Source: an uncultured bacterium
GTDB lineage: Bacteria; Patescibacteriota; Minisyncoccia; Phycocordibacterales; PALSA-1337
Reading direction: 5' to 3'
Assembly (NCBI GenBank): GCA_903837075.1
Contig: CAILTI010000019.1
Location: forward strand, 1-32,017
DNA length: 32,017 nt
Shown: piece after piece, positions 22,395 through 31,058 of the stretch
Position numbering within the stretch: the stretch's first letter is position 1
Layout: each line of letters begins with the position of its first letter
Notes under the pieces: model-generated
Told to the model about the DNA's origin: nothing
The model's input: the letters and a program-made list of their open reading frames with translations, nothing else
The model's database searches: none
Program-made: the position numbers and the translations under genes

Positions 22395-23696
22395 CTATAT
22401 TGCCTTTTCTTTTGCCGGCTTCTTTGCGTCCGCTTCCTTGATCTCTGCTTCGGCAACCTTCTCGGCCGCTTCTTTTATGACTACATCGGCTGCTTTGTCG
22501 GCTATTTCCTCCTTTACCTCTTCGACTGCGACGGTTTCCTCGTCTTCATCCTCTGTACCATCTGCTTCGGCGAGGTTATCTCCACCAGCAGATTTGATAT
22601 CTATCTTCCAGCCTGTTAGCTTGGCGGCGAGACGGACATTCTGTCCACCCTTACCGATCGCTAGTGACTGTTCGTCTTCGGTAACAGTAACAACGGCGCG
22701 ATGAGATGAGTCGTCGAGTTCTAGTGAAACGACTTCTGCAGGGGAGAGGGCTTCTTCGATGAATAGAGCAGAATCGGCATTCCATTCGATGATGTCTATC
22801 TTTTCGCCAGAAAGTTCACTCGTGACTGTAGAAACACGGACACCACGCTGACCAACCATAGATCCGATCGGATCGATATGTGGATCATGTGAGACGACGG
22901 CGATCTTGGAACGAGAACCTGCCTCACGAGCGATCGCTTTGATCTCAACTGTGCCAGCGGCGATCTCTGGAGCTTCTGTTTCGAATAGTTTTGCCAAGAA
23001 TTTTGGATGTGAACGAGAGAGTTTCAAGACGACGCCTTTCGGGGTCTCTTCTACGGCATAGAGATATGCGCGGATGCGATCACCGGTCTTCCAGCGCTCA
23101 CTAGGGATCTGTTCCTCATAAGGGATGACACCGACGGCGCGTCCCATATCGATATATACAACACCTCGCTCAACCCTCTCGACGATGCCTGCGACGATCT
23201 GGTCTTGTTTCTGGCCATATTCGGCGAGAACTGAGACTTTCTCGGCTTCTCGGATCTTTTGGATGATGATCTGCTTGGCTGTTTGCGCGGCGATGCGTCC
23301 AAAATCAGCCTTGGCTTCGAGGGGGAAGACTAGTTCGTCACCGATCTCGGCATTTTTCTTGATTTTGCGAGCATCCTCTATGAGCATGTGCTGTTCTGGA
23401 TTGAAACGGATCTTGATATCCTCAATATCGGCATCTTTCAACTCCTTGTGGCCCATTTCCTCGTCTCCTTCCATGATCACCTGATCACGATCGACGACGA
23501 TCTTTACCTGCCAAAATTCGACTGATCCAGTATTGGAATCAAATGAGGCTCGAACGATCTGGCCTTTCTTGCCATACTCTTTTTTGTAAGCGGTAGCGAG
23601 AGACATAGCGATAGCCTCGAGAGTTTTCTCACGTGGAATACCACGCTCTTCTTCGAGTTGCTGTACTACGGAATTTATCACTTTTAGATCAAACAT
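22395..23696 (-). CDS. nusA: Transcription termination/antitermination factor NusA
   Basis: 433 aa from the ATG at 23696 (MFDLKVINSVVQQLEEERGIP); a longer frame to 23747 adds residues atypical of the family. Domains in order: N-terminal RNA-polymerase-binding domain (1-~125), S1 (about 130-200, EYGQKQDQIVAGIVERVERGVVYIDMGRAVGVIPYEEQIP), and KH1/KH2 (about 220-375, with GSMVGQRGVRVSTVTSEL and SLAIGKGGQNVRLAAKLTGWKIDI). The last ~60 residues are an acidic/Ala-rich, Lys-ended tail instead of the AR repeats of E. coli. NusA modulates pausing, intrinsic termination and antitermination. It stands alone here, without rimP or infB beside it. Confidence 0.96.
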   Translation of the reverse strand: MFDLKVINSVVQQLEEERGIPREKTLEAIAMSLATAYKKEYGKKGQIVRASFDSNTGSVEFWQVKIVVDRDQVIMEGDEEMGHKELKDADIEDIKIRFNPEQHMLIEDARKIKKNAEIGDELVFPLEAKADFGRIAAQTAKQIIIQKIREAEKVSVLAEYGQKQDQIVAGIVERVERGVVYIDMGRAVGVIPYEEQIPSERWKTGDRIRAYLYAVEETPKGVVLKLSRSHPKFLAKLFETEAPEIAAGTVEIKAIAREAGSRSKIAVVSHDPHIDPIGSMVGQRGVRVSTVTSELSGEKIDIIEWNADSALFIEEALSPAEVVSLELDDSSHRAVVTVTEDEQSLAIGKGGQNVRLAAKLTGWKIDIKSAGGDNLAEADGTEDEDEETVAVEEVKEEIADKAADVVIKEAAEKVAEAEIKEADAKKPAKEKAI

Positions 23697-23894
23697 ATAT
23701 TTAGTTGTTATTTTGATAAGCGAGGATCTGTGGATGGTAACATACACAAGATCCGAGCGAAATCAAAAAGTTATATTAAGTTTTTAAATGTGAAGATGTG
23801 ATGTGGCGCCCCCAATCGGGGGTGGATGACACCTATCTTAACAAACAAGTCCGCCGGACGGGCGAACAAGTACTGACAGATATAGTCTAGCATA

Positions 23895-23903
23895 TGGTAT
23901 AAT
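23895..23903 (+). promoter_or_regulatory. Extended -10 promoter of the pilus cluster
   Basis: TGG-TATAAT, a perfect extended -10, 9 nt before the pilB ATG; the start site would fall within about 3 nt of the start codon. No good -35 is needed or seen. Confidence 0.65.
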
Positions 23904-23912
23904 AATGGCAAT

Positions 23913-25661
23913 ATGCTGATCGAAAATACCCAGCTCTACAAATTCATCCTCGATTCTGGATTGGTAACCAGAGAAGACCTGGATGCGGCGGTGAAACAGA
24001 CCACTGAAGAAAACAGGGGCTTGGGAGATGTTCTCGTTACGAACGGCAAAATCACCGGCAACAATCTGAGACGTATGCAAGCATACGTTCTCGGGATCCC
24101 GTTCGTCGATCTACATGACAAGAGGATACCTTTCGAGACATTGTCACTCATACCAGAGCCGATCGCGCGTGCACATAACATCGTTGCGTTCAAGAAAGGG
24201 GATACAACTCTCGAAGTGGCCATGCTGGATGTAAATGACCTGTCTGCTATCGATTTCATAAAAAAGAAGGTAAATCTCAAGATATTGCCGAGACTGACAG
24301 ATGCAGACTCGCTGAAAGAAACCCTGGTTCAATATCAGAAGAGTCTCAAGGCCGAGTTTGGCGATATTATCCAGAAGGAAGTGGCGGCGCTCAATCTGGT
24401 TTCAGATGAAAAGGGGGGTGAGGCGTCTGCGGACGATCTGAAAAAGATCGCTGAGGACCTACCTGTTATACGTATCGTAGATACGCTGATAAAGCATGCC
24501 ATCATCCAGAACGCATCAGACGTACACATAGAACCGATGGATGATCAGGTGTTAGTCAGATACAGGATAGATGGCAGGTTACACGATGCTATGGTCCTAC
24601 CTAGACAGGCCGGCCCTTCTGTGACTGCCAGGATCAAAGTATTGTCAAATCTGAAATTGGACGAGAAACGTCTACCTCAGGATGGTAGATTCCGAGTTGA
24701 TGTGAACGGCGAGAGGGTTTCTTTCCGCGTATCGATCCTGCCGACTTACTATGGTGAAAAGACCGTGATGAGGTTGTTGCGCGAGAATGTTATCGGTTTT
24801 ACTCTGGAAAGTATCAACTTTCATGGAGAAAGTTTGGAGCGTATACATGCAGCATTGAAGAAAACGACAGGAATGATATTGACTACTGGCCCAACTGGTT
24901 CGGGGAAGACCACGACTCTGTATACGATGCTCGACATGCTGAATGCTCCCGACGTCAATATTTCCACTATCGAGGATCCTATCGAGTATCAGATGGCTCG
25001 TATCAATCAAACACAAGTCAAACCAGAAATAGGTTTCTCTTTTGCCCAAGGAATACGAACTCTAGTTAGACAAGATCCAGATATCATCATGGTTGGAGAG
25101 GTCCGCGATGATGAGACTGCTTCGCTCGCCATCAACGCCGCTCTAACTGGCCACCTGGTGTTCTCTACTTTGCACACGAACAGTGCTGCAGGCGCTATAC
25201 CTAGACTTTTGGATATGAAAGCCGAGTCCTTTCTCCTCGTATCAACTATCGACGTTATCATCGGACAGAGATTGGTGAGACATCTGACTGAGTCGAAGGA
25301 AGCATACAAATTATCCAGGGATGAGTTTGCTGAACTTTCGAAACTCGTCTCGTTGGATCGAGTATTGAAAGTACTGAAAGATGAGAAAATAGTGAAGGAA
25401 ACTGATACCTGGGACGACATTTCATTTTATAGACCAGTCAAAGGTCCAGAAGATGACGGATTCAAGGGGCGAGTCGGTATTCAGGAAGTTATCAAGATGA
25501 CGCCGAGCATCAAGGATCTAGTGATGAAAAGATCAACCTCTATAGATATCGAAGCCCAGGCCAAGAAGGAAGGTATGAGTACGATGATAGAAGATGGGAT
25601 ATTCAAGTGCGTGCAGGGACTGACAACGATAGAGGAGGTGTTGCGTGTCGTTTCAGAGTGA
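23913..25661 (+). CDS. pilB: Type IV pilus assembly ATPase PilB (GspE family)
   Basis: 582 aa. Hexameric ATPase that powers pilus extension from the cytoplasmic face. An N-terminal MshEN/GspE-N domain (about 1-150) is followed by the N2 domain (ASDVHIEPMDDQVLVRYRIDG) and the motor domain with Walker A GPTGSGKTTTLYTML, Asp box STIEDPIEYQM, Walker B RQDPDIIMVGEVRD and His box TGHLVFSTLHTNSA. The four-Cys zinc site usual in PilB/GspE after the His box is missing: that region (ESKEAYKLSRDEFAELSKLV...) has no Cys. First gene of the pilus cluster, with an extended -10 promoter. Confidence 0.96.
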   Translation: MLIENTQLYKFILDSGLVTREDLDAAVKQTTEENRGLGDVLVTNGKITGNNLRRMQAYVLGIPFVDLHDKRIPFETLSLIPEPIARAHNIVAFKKGDTTLEVAMLDVNDLSAIDFIKKKVNLKILPRLTDADSLKETLVQYQKSLKAEFGDIIQKEVAALNLVSDEKGGEASADDLKKIAEDLPVIRIVDTLIKHAIIQNASDVHIEPMDDQVLVRYRIDGRLHDAMVLPRQAGPSVTARIKVLSNLKLDEKRLPQDGRFRVDVNGERVSFRVSILPTYYGEKTVMRLLRENVIGFTLESINFHGESLERIHAALKKTTGMILTTGPTGSGKTTTLYTMLDMLNAPDVNISTIEDPIEYQMARINQTQVKPEIGFSFAQGIRTLVRQDPDIIMVGEVRDDETASLAINAALTGHLVFSTLHTNSAAGAIPRLLDMKAESFLLVSTIDVIIGQRLVRHLTESKEAYKLSRDEFAELSKLVSLDRVLKVLKDEKIVKETDTWDDISFYRPVKGPEDDGFKGRVGIQEVIKMTPSIKDLVMKRSTSIDIEAQAKKEGMSTMIEDGIFKCVQGLTTIEEVLRVVSE

Positions 25662-25694
25662 TCCAAGATGAAACCGCCGAGCATTATGTATTGT

Positions 25695-25730
25695 AATTTT
25701 CCATTTTAATTTGTCAATTTTACATTTCCT
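25695..25730 (+). repeat. A/T word-like repeat between pilB and pilC
   Basis: Five degenerate AATTTT/CATTTT words spaced 6-8 nt apart (ATTT at 25696, 25703, 25709, 25717, 25724) occupy the spacer before the pilC ATG. No Shine-Dalgarno is present. Confidence 0.5.
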
Positions 25731-26954
25731 ATGAGCCATTTCATTTACAAAGCTAAAAAAAAGACGGGTGAGATATATAAAGGTGAGCGTAACGCTGCAG
25801 ATCGTTATGAACTTTATAAAATTTTACGAGAAAATGGCGAGGAGATCATACAGTTCCGTGAGAAGGGGTCATCTAGGAGTGCCGGATTTGATATTTCATT
25901 TGGTTTGATCAGCGGCAAAGTAAAAACTATAGACAAGATCAATTTTGCCAGAAATCTAGGATCGATGCTCGAGGCAGGACTCGCGCTCTCGAGGGCACTA
26001 GCGGTCATAGAGAGACAGACGGGAAGTAGAGAGCTGAAGAAAGTTGTGACCAGTCTGATCGGTGAGGTGAATCGTGGAATAACGTTGTCCGAAGCCATGG
26101 CACAAAATGGGAAAGTGTTTTCATCCCTATTCATCTCGATGGTTCACGCCGGAGAGCAGAGTGGAACTCTGGCTGAGGCACTAAAGGTTGTTTCAACACA
26201 GATGGACAATAACTATATTCTGGAGAAACGTATCAGGGGCGCTCTCATGTACCCAGCTATCATATTTTTTGCGATGATCATCATCGCTATACTCATGTTC
26301 ATATTCGTCATACCGACTCTCCTCGAAACATTTACAGAACTAGGAGTCGCGTTGCCATTCAGTACACGTATGATACTGGTTCTCAGTAACCTCATCCAGC
26401 ATCAAGGTCTGTTACTTTTGGCCGCCATCGTTCTGGTGTCAGGTTTACTATATGCATGGGCGAAAAGACCGACAGGCAAGAGTATTATGCATAAACTAGT
26501 ATTGATGATACCGATCATCGGCCCACTGGTTCAGGAAGTTAACACTGCTAGAACGGCACGAACACTGTCTTCATTGCTAAGTTCTGGAGTTGAGGTTGTG
26601 GAATCGCTGGAGATCACCTCGAACGTTGTGCAAAATGTGCATTTTCGGGCGGTTTTGAAGAATGCTATTGAAGCGATCAAAAAAGGGGATGTCATGTCCA
26701 GTGTTTTTGAGGAAGAAACGAAACTTTACCCAGTATTTTTCGCAGAGATGATCGGTGTCGGTGAAGAAACTGGGAAAACAGGAGACATGCTCCTCGGTGT
26801 TGCTCACTATTATGAGGCGGAAGTGGAGCAAAAAACGAAAGATATGTCTACTATCGTCGAGCCATTCCTCATCCTGATCATCGGAGGCGCTGTCGGATTC
26901 TTTGCAGTATCGATGATCCAGCCGATATATTCTCTCGTTGGGGCGGTGAATTAG
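25731..26954 (+). CDS. pilC: Type IV pilus inner-membrane platform protein PilC (GspF family)
   Basis: 407 aa, normal for PilC. It is the polytopic platform that links the PilB motor to pilin insertion. The N terminus (MSHFIYKAKKKTGEIYKGERNA) is family-typical. Two GspF domains follow: FARNLGSMLEAGLALSRAL ... FISMVHAGEQSGTLAEAL with transmembrane helices at about 172-195 and 215-245, then TARTLSSLLSSGVEVVESLEI ... FFAEMIGVGEETGKTGDML with a final helix at about 370-395. Both GE/GxxSG turn motifs are intact. It follows pilB by 69 nt in the same direction, probably co-transcribed. Confidence 0.96.
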   Translation: MSHFIYKAKKKTGEIYKGERNAADRYELYKILRENGEEIIQFREKGSSRSAGFDISFGLISGKVKTIDKINFARNLGSMLEAGLALSRALAVIERQTGSRELKKVVTSLIGEVNRGITLSEAMAQNGKVFSSLFISMVHAGEQSGTLAEALKVVSTQMDNNYILEKRIRGALMYPAIIFFAMIIIAILMFIFVIPTLLETFTELGVALPFSTRMILVLSNLIQHQGLLLLAAIVLVSGLLYAWAKRPTGKSIMHKLVLMIPIIGPLVQEVNTARTARTLSSLLSSGVEVVESLEITSNVVQNVHFRAVLKNAIEAIKKGDVMSSVFEEETKLYPVFFAEMIGVGEETGKTGDMLLGVAHYYEAEVEQKTKDMSTIVEPFLILIIGGAVGFFAVSMIQPIYSLVGAVN

Positions 26955-27010
26955 GCACGGTCGCCACCTGATCTCTCGTGTTGATAAAATGAATCAACGA
27001 TAATACATAC

Positions 27011-28786
27011 ATGATGGTGTACAAATATTATAATAAAACAGGTTTCACTCTCATCGAAGTACTCATAGGTACGGCCGTATTTCTGATGGTTGTAATGGCC
27101 GCATATGGACTATTTACAAATCTATTCAGATTGGCATTGGTCAATCAGGCGAATATCATCGCTGTACAGCTGGCAGATGAACAGTTCGAGATCATCAGAA
27201 ATATGCCCTATGTGAATGTTGGACTCACGAACGGTATTCCTCTCGGCGTCTTGCCGAAGACACAGACTCTGACGAGAGGGAATTTCATATTTATTGCAAC
27301 GACTACCATACGCAATGTAAATCTCTCGACATCTGCCGTCCAGGCTAGTGACAAGCTGATCGAAATAGAGATAGGCTGCCCATTGTGCAAGAACTTCAAT
27401 CCACTGGTATTAACTGGTCAGATCTCTCCAGCCAACCTCCAGAATGCCGCCAATGGTGGTGCACTAGTCGTCCAGGCCTTCGATGCCAACGGCCAACCGG
27501 TCCAAGGTGCTACTGTCTATGTTCAGAGTGTTTCTACTTCAACTATCACTAACACAGACGTGACCAATAACAGCGGCATCCTGAATATCATCGGTATTCC
27601 ACAAGGTGTGAACGCATACCAGATCATAGTGTCAAAGCCGGGGTATTCGACTGATAGGACGTACGCGATAGGGGCACCAGGTAATATCAATCCGACCAAG
27701 CCGAACTTCACCGTGCTGAATGGCCAAGCTAGTCAGGCCAGCTTCGCTATAGACCGACTGAGTTCTCTCGATGTAAAGAGTGTCACTCCGCTGTGCGTCG
27801 CGGTTCCGAGCTATCACTTTAACTTGAAGGGCATGAAACAGATCGGCGCAAGTCTGCCCAAGTATGACCAGAATCTCACGACTGGCAGTACTGGGTCACG
27901 TATATTGCATAACATGGAATGGGATACCTATACGGTGACTCCGACCGATACGGTTTCTGATATTGCTGGTATGAATCCAAACAGTCCACTTACTTTGAAT
28001 CCGAATAATGCCCAAGATATCCAACTCACCGTAGTGCCGAAGTCTCCGAATAGTCTCATGGTATCGGTTATCGATCCTACAACTCGTTTACCTGTATCTG
28101 GGGCAGTGGTCTCGATATCAAAAGGTTCGGTGAATACGTCGAAGACTACTGGATCTGGCTATATTTCACAGACTGATTGGTCGGGAGGTGATGGGCAAGT
28201 GAGATATACGGCCAAAGATCGATACTTTGTTGGTAATGATCAGGTAGATACAGCCACGTCTTCGGGGGATATTCTGCTCCGCGAAGTTGACGGACTATAT
28301 GATACGACTATTCCGGGGGTGCTGGAGTCTTCGACTTTCGATATTGGAACATCTAGTAATTTCTATACTCTCTCTTGGTCACCGAACAATCAGCCGCTTT
28401 TAACTGGGATAAATAGTGTGAAATTTCAGTTCGCAACAAATCCAACTTCTACTTCTGCTAGTTGGACATATCTAGGTCCAGACGGGACACCAGACACATA
28501 TTATACGGTGCCAGGTGCGACGTTAAACAGTATTCACAATAACGATCGTTTTGTTAGATACAAGGTATACCTGAGAACGGAGACAGCAACATCGACGCCG
28601 TCAGTTTCGGATGTATCATTTTCTTACACATCATCTTGTCTACCACCAGGGCAAGTATTGTTCCAGGGATTATCTGTTGGAACCTATGATGTGACTGTTT
28701 CTGTATCGGGTTATGCGGTATACACTGCGTCGGTCACGGTTGATACTGGTTGGCAGGAGAGTGTAGTACCGATGGTGGCGAATTAG
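27011..28786 (+). CDS. Large prepilin-like protein with carboxypeptidase-regulatory-like domains
   Basis: 591 aa. It has a type IV prepilin leader with the cleavage site KTG/FTLIEV (Gly11/Phe12) and Glu5 of the mature chain, then one hydrophobic helix (about 12-35). The body holds beta-rich domains. One, with NGQPVQGATVYVQS ... GIPQGVNAYQIIVSKPGYSTDRTY (about 160-215), and one near 350-400 (RLPVSGAVVSISKG) resemble carboxypeptidase-regulatory-like Ig folds. The last ~60 residues (SVGTYDVTVSVSGYAVYTASV) form another. At nearly 600 aa it is far larger than a major pilin and is probably a tip or minor pilin with adhesive domains. The start could be either of two tandem ATGs. A GTTGAT/ATCAAC hairpin (26980-26998) lies upstream. 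Confidence 0.85.
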   Translation: MMVYKYYNKTGFTLIEVLIGTAVFLMVVMAAYGLFTNLFRLALVNQANIIAVQLADEQFEIIRNMPYVNVGLTNGIPLGVLPKTQTLTRGNFIFIATTTIRNVNLSTSAVQASDKLIEIEIGCPLCKNFNPLVLTGQISPANLQNAANGGALVVQAFDANGQPVQGATVYVQSVSTSTITNTDVTNNSGILNIIGIPQGVNAYQIIVSKPGYSTDRTYAIGAPGNINPTKPNFTVLNGQASQASFAIDRLSSLDVKSVTPLCVAVPSYHFNLKGMKQIGASLPKYDQNLTTGSTGSRILHNMEWDTYTVTPTDTVSDIAGMNPNSPLTLNPNNAQDIQLTVVPKSPNSLMVSVIDPTTRLPVSGAVVSISKGSVNTSKTTGSGYISQTDWSGGDGQVRYTAKDRYFVGNDQVDTATSSGDILLREVDGLYDTTIPGVLESSTFDIGTSSNFYTLSWSPNNQPLLTGINSVKFQFATNPTSTSASWTYLGPDGTPDTYYTVPGATLNSIHNNDRFVRYKVYLRTETATSTPSVSDVSFSYTSSCLPPGQVLFQGLSVGTYDVTVSVSGYAVYTASVTVDTGWQESVVPMVAN

Positions 28787-28792
28787 TTGTGA

Positions 28793-28834
28793 GAAATGAA
28801 ATGTCAAAAAATATGAAATACGAAATAGGAAATA
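28793..28834 (+). repeat. GAAAT word-like repeat
   Basis: GAAAT words at 28793, 28798, 28815, 28822 and 28829, the last three exactly 7 nt apart (gaaata with one varying base). It fills the space between the two pilin genes and casts doubt on start codons within it (28801, 28813). Confidence 0.55.
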
Positions 28835-29481
28835 TGCTATACGATCAATCACGAAAGAGACGTGCTCTTCGCACCGCAGCTCGTCAACGGGGCATGACTC
28901 TCATAGAGGTTCTAGTTACTCTCAGCATATTCATGTCGATAATGTTGGCTGTTATGCTATTTGAATACAACATGATCATGTATCCCAGGAATATTTCCGC
29001 ATCTCTGACCACTGCCCAGGATACTCAGGTTCTCCTGAAAACGATGTTAAGGGAATTGCGAAGTATGCAACCGGGTGCCAATGGTGCCTTTTCGCTGATC
29101 GCGACTGGAACCAGCACGGTATCTTTTTTCAATGATTCAGATGGTGATGGTGTAACGGAGCAGATCAGTTATGCTATGAGCAGTTCGAGTATATATAGGA
29201 GTGTGGTAGAGCCCACTGGTATTCCTGTTGTCTACAATCAAGCCAGCGCGTTGAAGAGTATGATCGTAACAAATGTACGCAATGGATCTTCCACGCCGCT
29301 TTTCCAGTATTTCGATAGCAACTATACTGGGTCTAGTTCGCCGCTAACTCAACCAGTAACAACGACCAAGGTGAGTCTCATAAAGATCCAGCTAGTCCTC
29401 GACGTGGATGTCGACAAAATGCCTCCGCCAGTGACGTATACTGTACAGGTCAGTTTGCGTAATCTGAAAACAAATCTATGA
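28834..29481 (+). CDS. Prepilin-like minor pilin (PilW/PulJ-like)
   Basis: 215 aa from the ATG at 28834, chosen because upstream in-frame ATGs fall within the word repeat; frames up to 28750 are open. A basic leader (DQSRKRRALRTAARQRG) ends in the prepilin site RG/MTLIEV, followed by a hydrophobic helix (about 20-45). The body is polar, Ser/Thr-rich and beta-prone (GTSTVSFFNDSDGDGVTEQISY), as in PilW/PulJ minor pseudopilins. The stop codon overlaps the next start by 4 nt, indicating translational coupling. It is probably one component of the initiating pilus tip complex. Confidence 0.8.
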   Translation: MLYDQSRKRRALRTAARQRGMTLIEVLVTLSIFMSIMLAVMLFEYNMIMYPRNISASLTTAQDTQVLLKTMLRELRSMQPGANGAFSLIATGTSTVSFFNDSDGDGVTEQISYAMSSSSIYRSVVEPTGIPVVYNQASALKSMIVTNVRNGSSTPLFQYFDSNYTGSSSPLTQPVTTTKVSLIKIQLVLDVDVDKMPPPVTYTVQVSLRNLKTNL

Positions 29482-31037
29482 GAACCAAGAAATATCTCAT
29501 ATCTCATGTCTCATCTGGCCGCCGTGGCGATATACTGATCACAGCTCTCATTCTTGCGGCCGTCACTCTCACTGTGACTGTCGGTCTGGTGAACTGGGGG
29601 GCGACGATGTTGGCACAGATCCGCAATGTGAAGGCCAGGGAACAGGCATTTCAGATCGCTGAAGCTGGTATCGACTATTACAGGTGGCACCTCGCTCAGT
29701 ACCCGACAGACTATAGAGATGGTACAACTGAGTCGGGGCCGTACATACACGAGTTCTATGATAAAGATGGAAATATTATAGGATCATATTCTCTGACCAT
29801 CACGCCCCCGCTTACTGGTTCAACTATAGTTACTATTGTTTCCAAGGGCACGGCATCATCAACGCCGCCGACGGTGAGGACTATACAAGCGAGGATGGCC
29901 ATACCATCATTCGCCAAATTTGCTGTCGTTGCCAATGACAACATGAACTTTGGTTCTGGTACGACGGTGTATGGTCCTATCCAGTCCAATAAAGGAATAC
30001 ATTTTGATGGGGTAGCGCATAACCTCGTTTCGAGCGCTTTGCAGAAATACACAGATCCTGACTCATCCTCTTGTACGACGAGCAATTCTTGGGGCGTGCA
30101 TACGTGTGTACCTGGTCTAGGATATCCAGCCGGTGACCCAGCATCACCCACAGCCTCGCCTCTGCGGTCTGATGTTTTCTTGGCAGGGAGATCGTACCCC
30201 GTGCCAGCTATCGATTTTACTGGGCTTACAGTAGGACTGACACAGTTACAAACTTCGGCTCAGGATAGTGGCAAAGAGTGGACGGCCTCCGGCAAGAACG
30301 GCTATCACATCGTTCTCAAGGTGACGAATGGTGTGACGAGCTATGATATGTACAAGGTTACAGCAGTCCAAGAAACTCCGCCCAATTGCGGTACAGACGG
30401 GACGGCACAGAGCCAGCTCAGTGGCCCTCAATACTATCAGTGGGGAACATGGTCTATAAAATATACTGTAGCTGGTAATAGTTATAGTGAAACCCGTATG
30501 GCCGGGACGAATGCGGATGGTTCTTGGCCCATACCTGCTAACGGGATCATCTTTGTCGATGATCATGTATGGGTAAATGGTACTATCAGCAATGCTCGCA
30601 TGGTCATAGTTGCCGGGATCATCGGTTCTACTGATCCGACCAAGTATGGGAATATCATAGTCAACGATGATCTCATGTACACGAACCACGACGGTACTGA
30701 CGTTATCGGGCTCATCGCTCAGGGTAATGTGAACGTTGGTATGATGAGTGATAACTCACTAGAGATCAATGCCGCGCTAGTGGCCGAAAATGGCCGCGTT
30801 GGTAGGTTTTACTACAATGCGAATTGCAAATTCAATAATGTCGACTATTCACGTCGCAGTTCGCTCACACTGAATGGTATGATCGCCACCAACGTTCGTT
30901 ACGGTTTCGCATATAGTGATAATACGGGTTATGGTATTCGTAATATCAATTACAATAGCGATCTCCTCTATAGTCCACCACCGTCATTCCCACAGGCGAC
31001 TACTCAGTATGAGCTCATGTCCTGGAAGGAGATATAG
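29478..31037 (+). CDS. Pilus-associated PilX-like membrane protein
   Basis: 519 aa. A basic N terminus (RTKKYLISHVSSGRRG) precedes one hydrophobic helix (about 19-42, DILITALILAAVTLTVTVGLV), then ARE-QAFQIAEAGIDYYRWHL, the AE-AG motif typical of PilX N-terminal regions. The long extracellular part is Gly/Ser/Thr/Asn-rich and beta-prone, with repeated short turns, containing GTTVYGPIQSNKGIHFDG and NGTISNARMVIVAG, like the beta-solenoid-type bodies of such proteins. There is no classical G/FTLIE site. Its first codons carry three ATCTCAT-type heptamers (29494-29514). It is the last gene of the pilus cluster. Confidence 0.75.
   Translation: MRTKKYLISHVSSGRRGDILITALILAAVTLTVTVGLVNWGATMLAQIRNVKAREQAFQIAEAGIDYYRWHLAQYPTDYRDGTTESGPYIHEFYDKDGNIIGSYSLTITPPLTGSTIVTIVSKGTASSTPPTVRTIQARMAIPSFAKFAVVANDNMNFGSGTTVYGPIQSNKGIHFDGVAHNLVSSALQKYTDPDSSSCTTSNSWGVHTCVPGLGYPAGDPASPTASPLRSDVFLAGRSYPVPAIDFTGLTVGLTQLQTSAQDSGKEWTASGKNGYHIVLKVTNGVTSYDMYKVTAVQETPPNCGTDGTAQSQLSGPQYYQWGTWSIKYTVAGNSYSETRMAGTNADGSWPIPANGIIFVDDHVWVNGTISNARMVIVAGIIGSTDPTKYGNIIVNDDLMYTNHDGTDVIGLIAQGNVNVGMMSDNSLEINAALVAENGRVGRFYYNANCKFNNVDYSRRSSLTLNGMIATNVRYGFAYSDNTGYGIRNINYNSDLLYSPPPSFPQATTQYELMSWKEI
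29494..29514 (+). repeat. Three tandem heptamers in the PilX-like coding start
   Basis: ATCTCAT, ATCTCAT and GTCTCAT run directly one after another. Being 21 nt long the block keeps the frame (YLISHVS). Confidence 0.6.
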
Positions 31038-31043
31038 GAGAAA

Positions 31044-31052
31044 TGCTATAAT
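31044..31052 (+). promoter_or_regulatory. Extended -10 promoter of tpiA
   Basis: TGC-TATAAT (31044-31052), 6 nt before the ATG at 31059 and just after the preceding stop; gives a leaderless tpiA mRNA. Confidence 0.65.
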
Positions 31053-31058
31053 GTGTCT

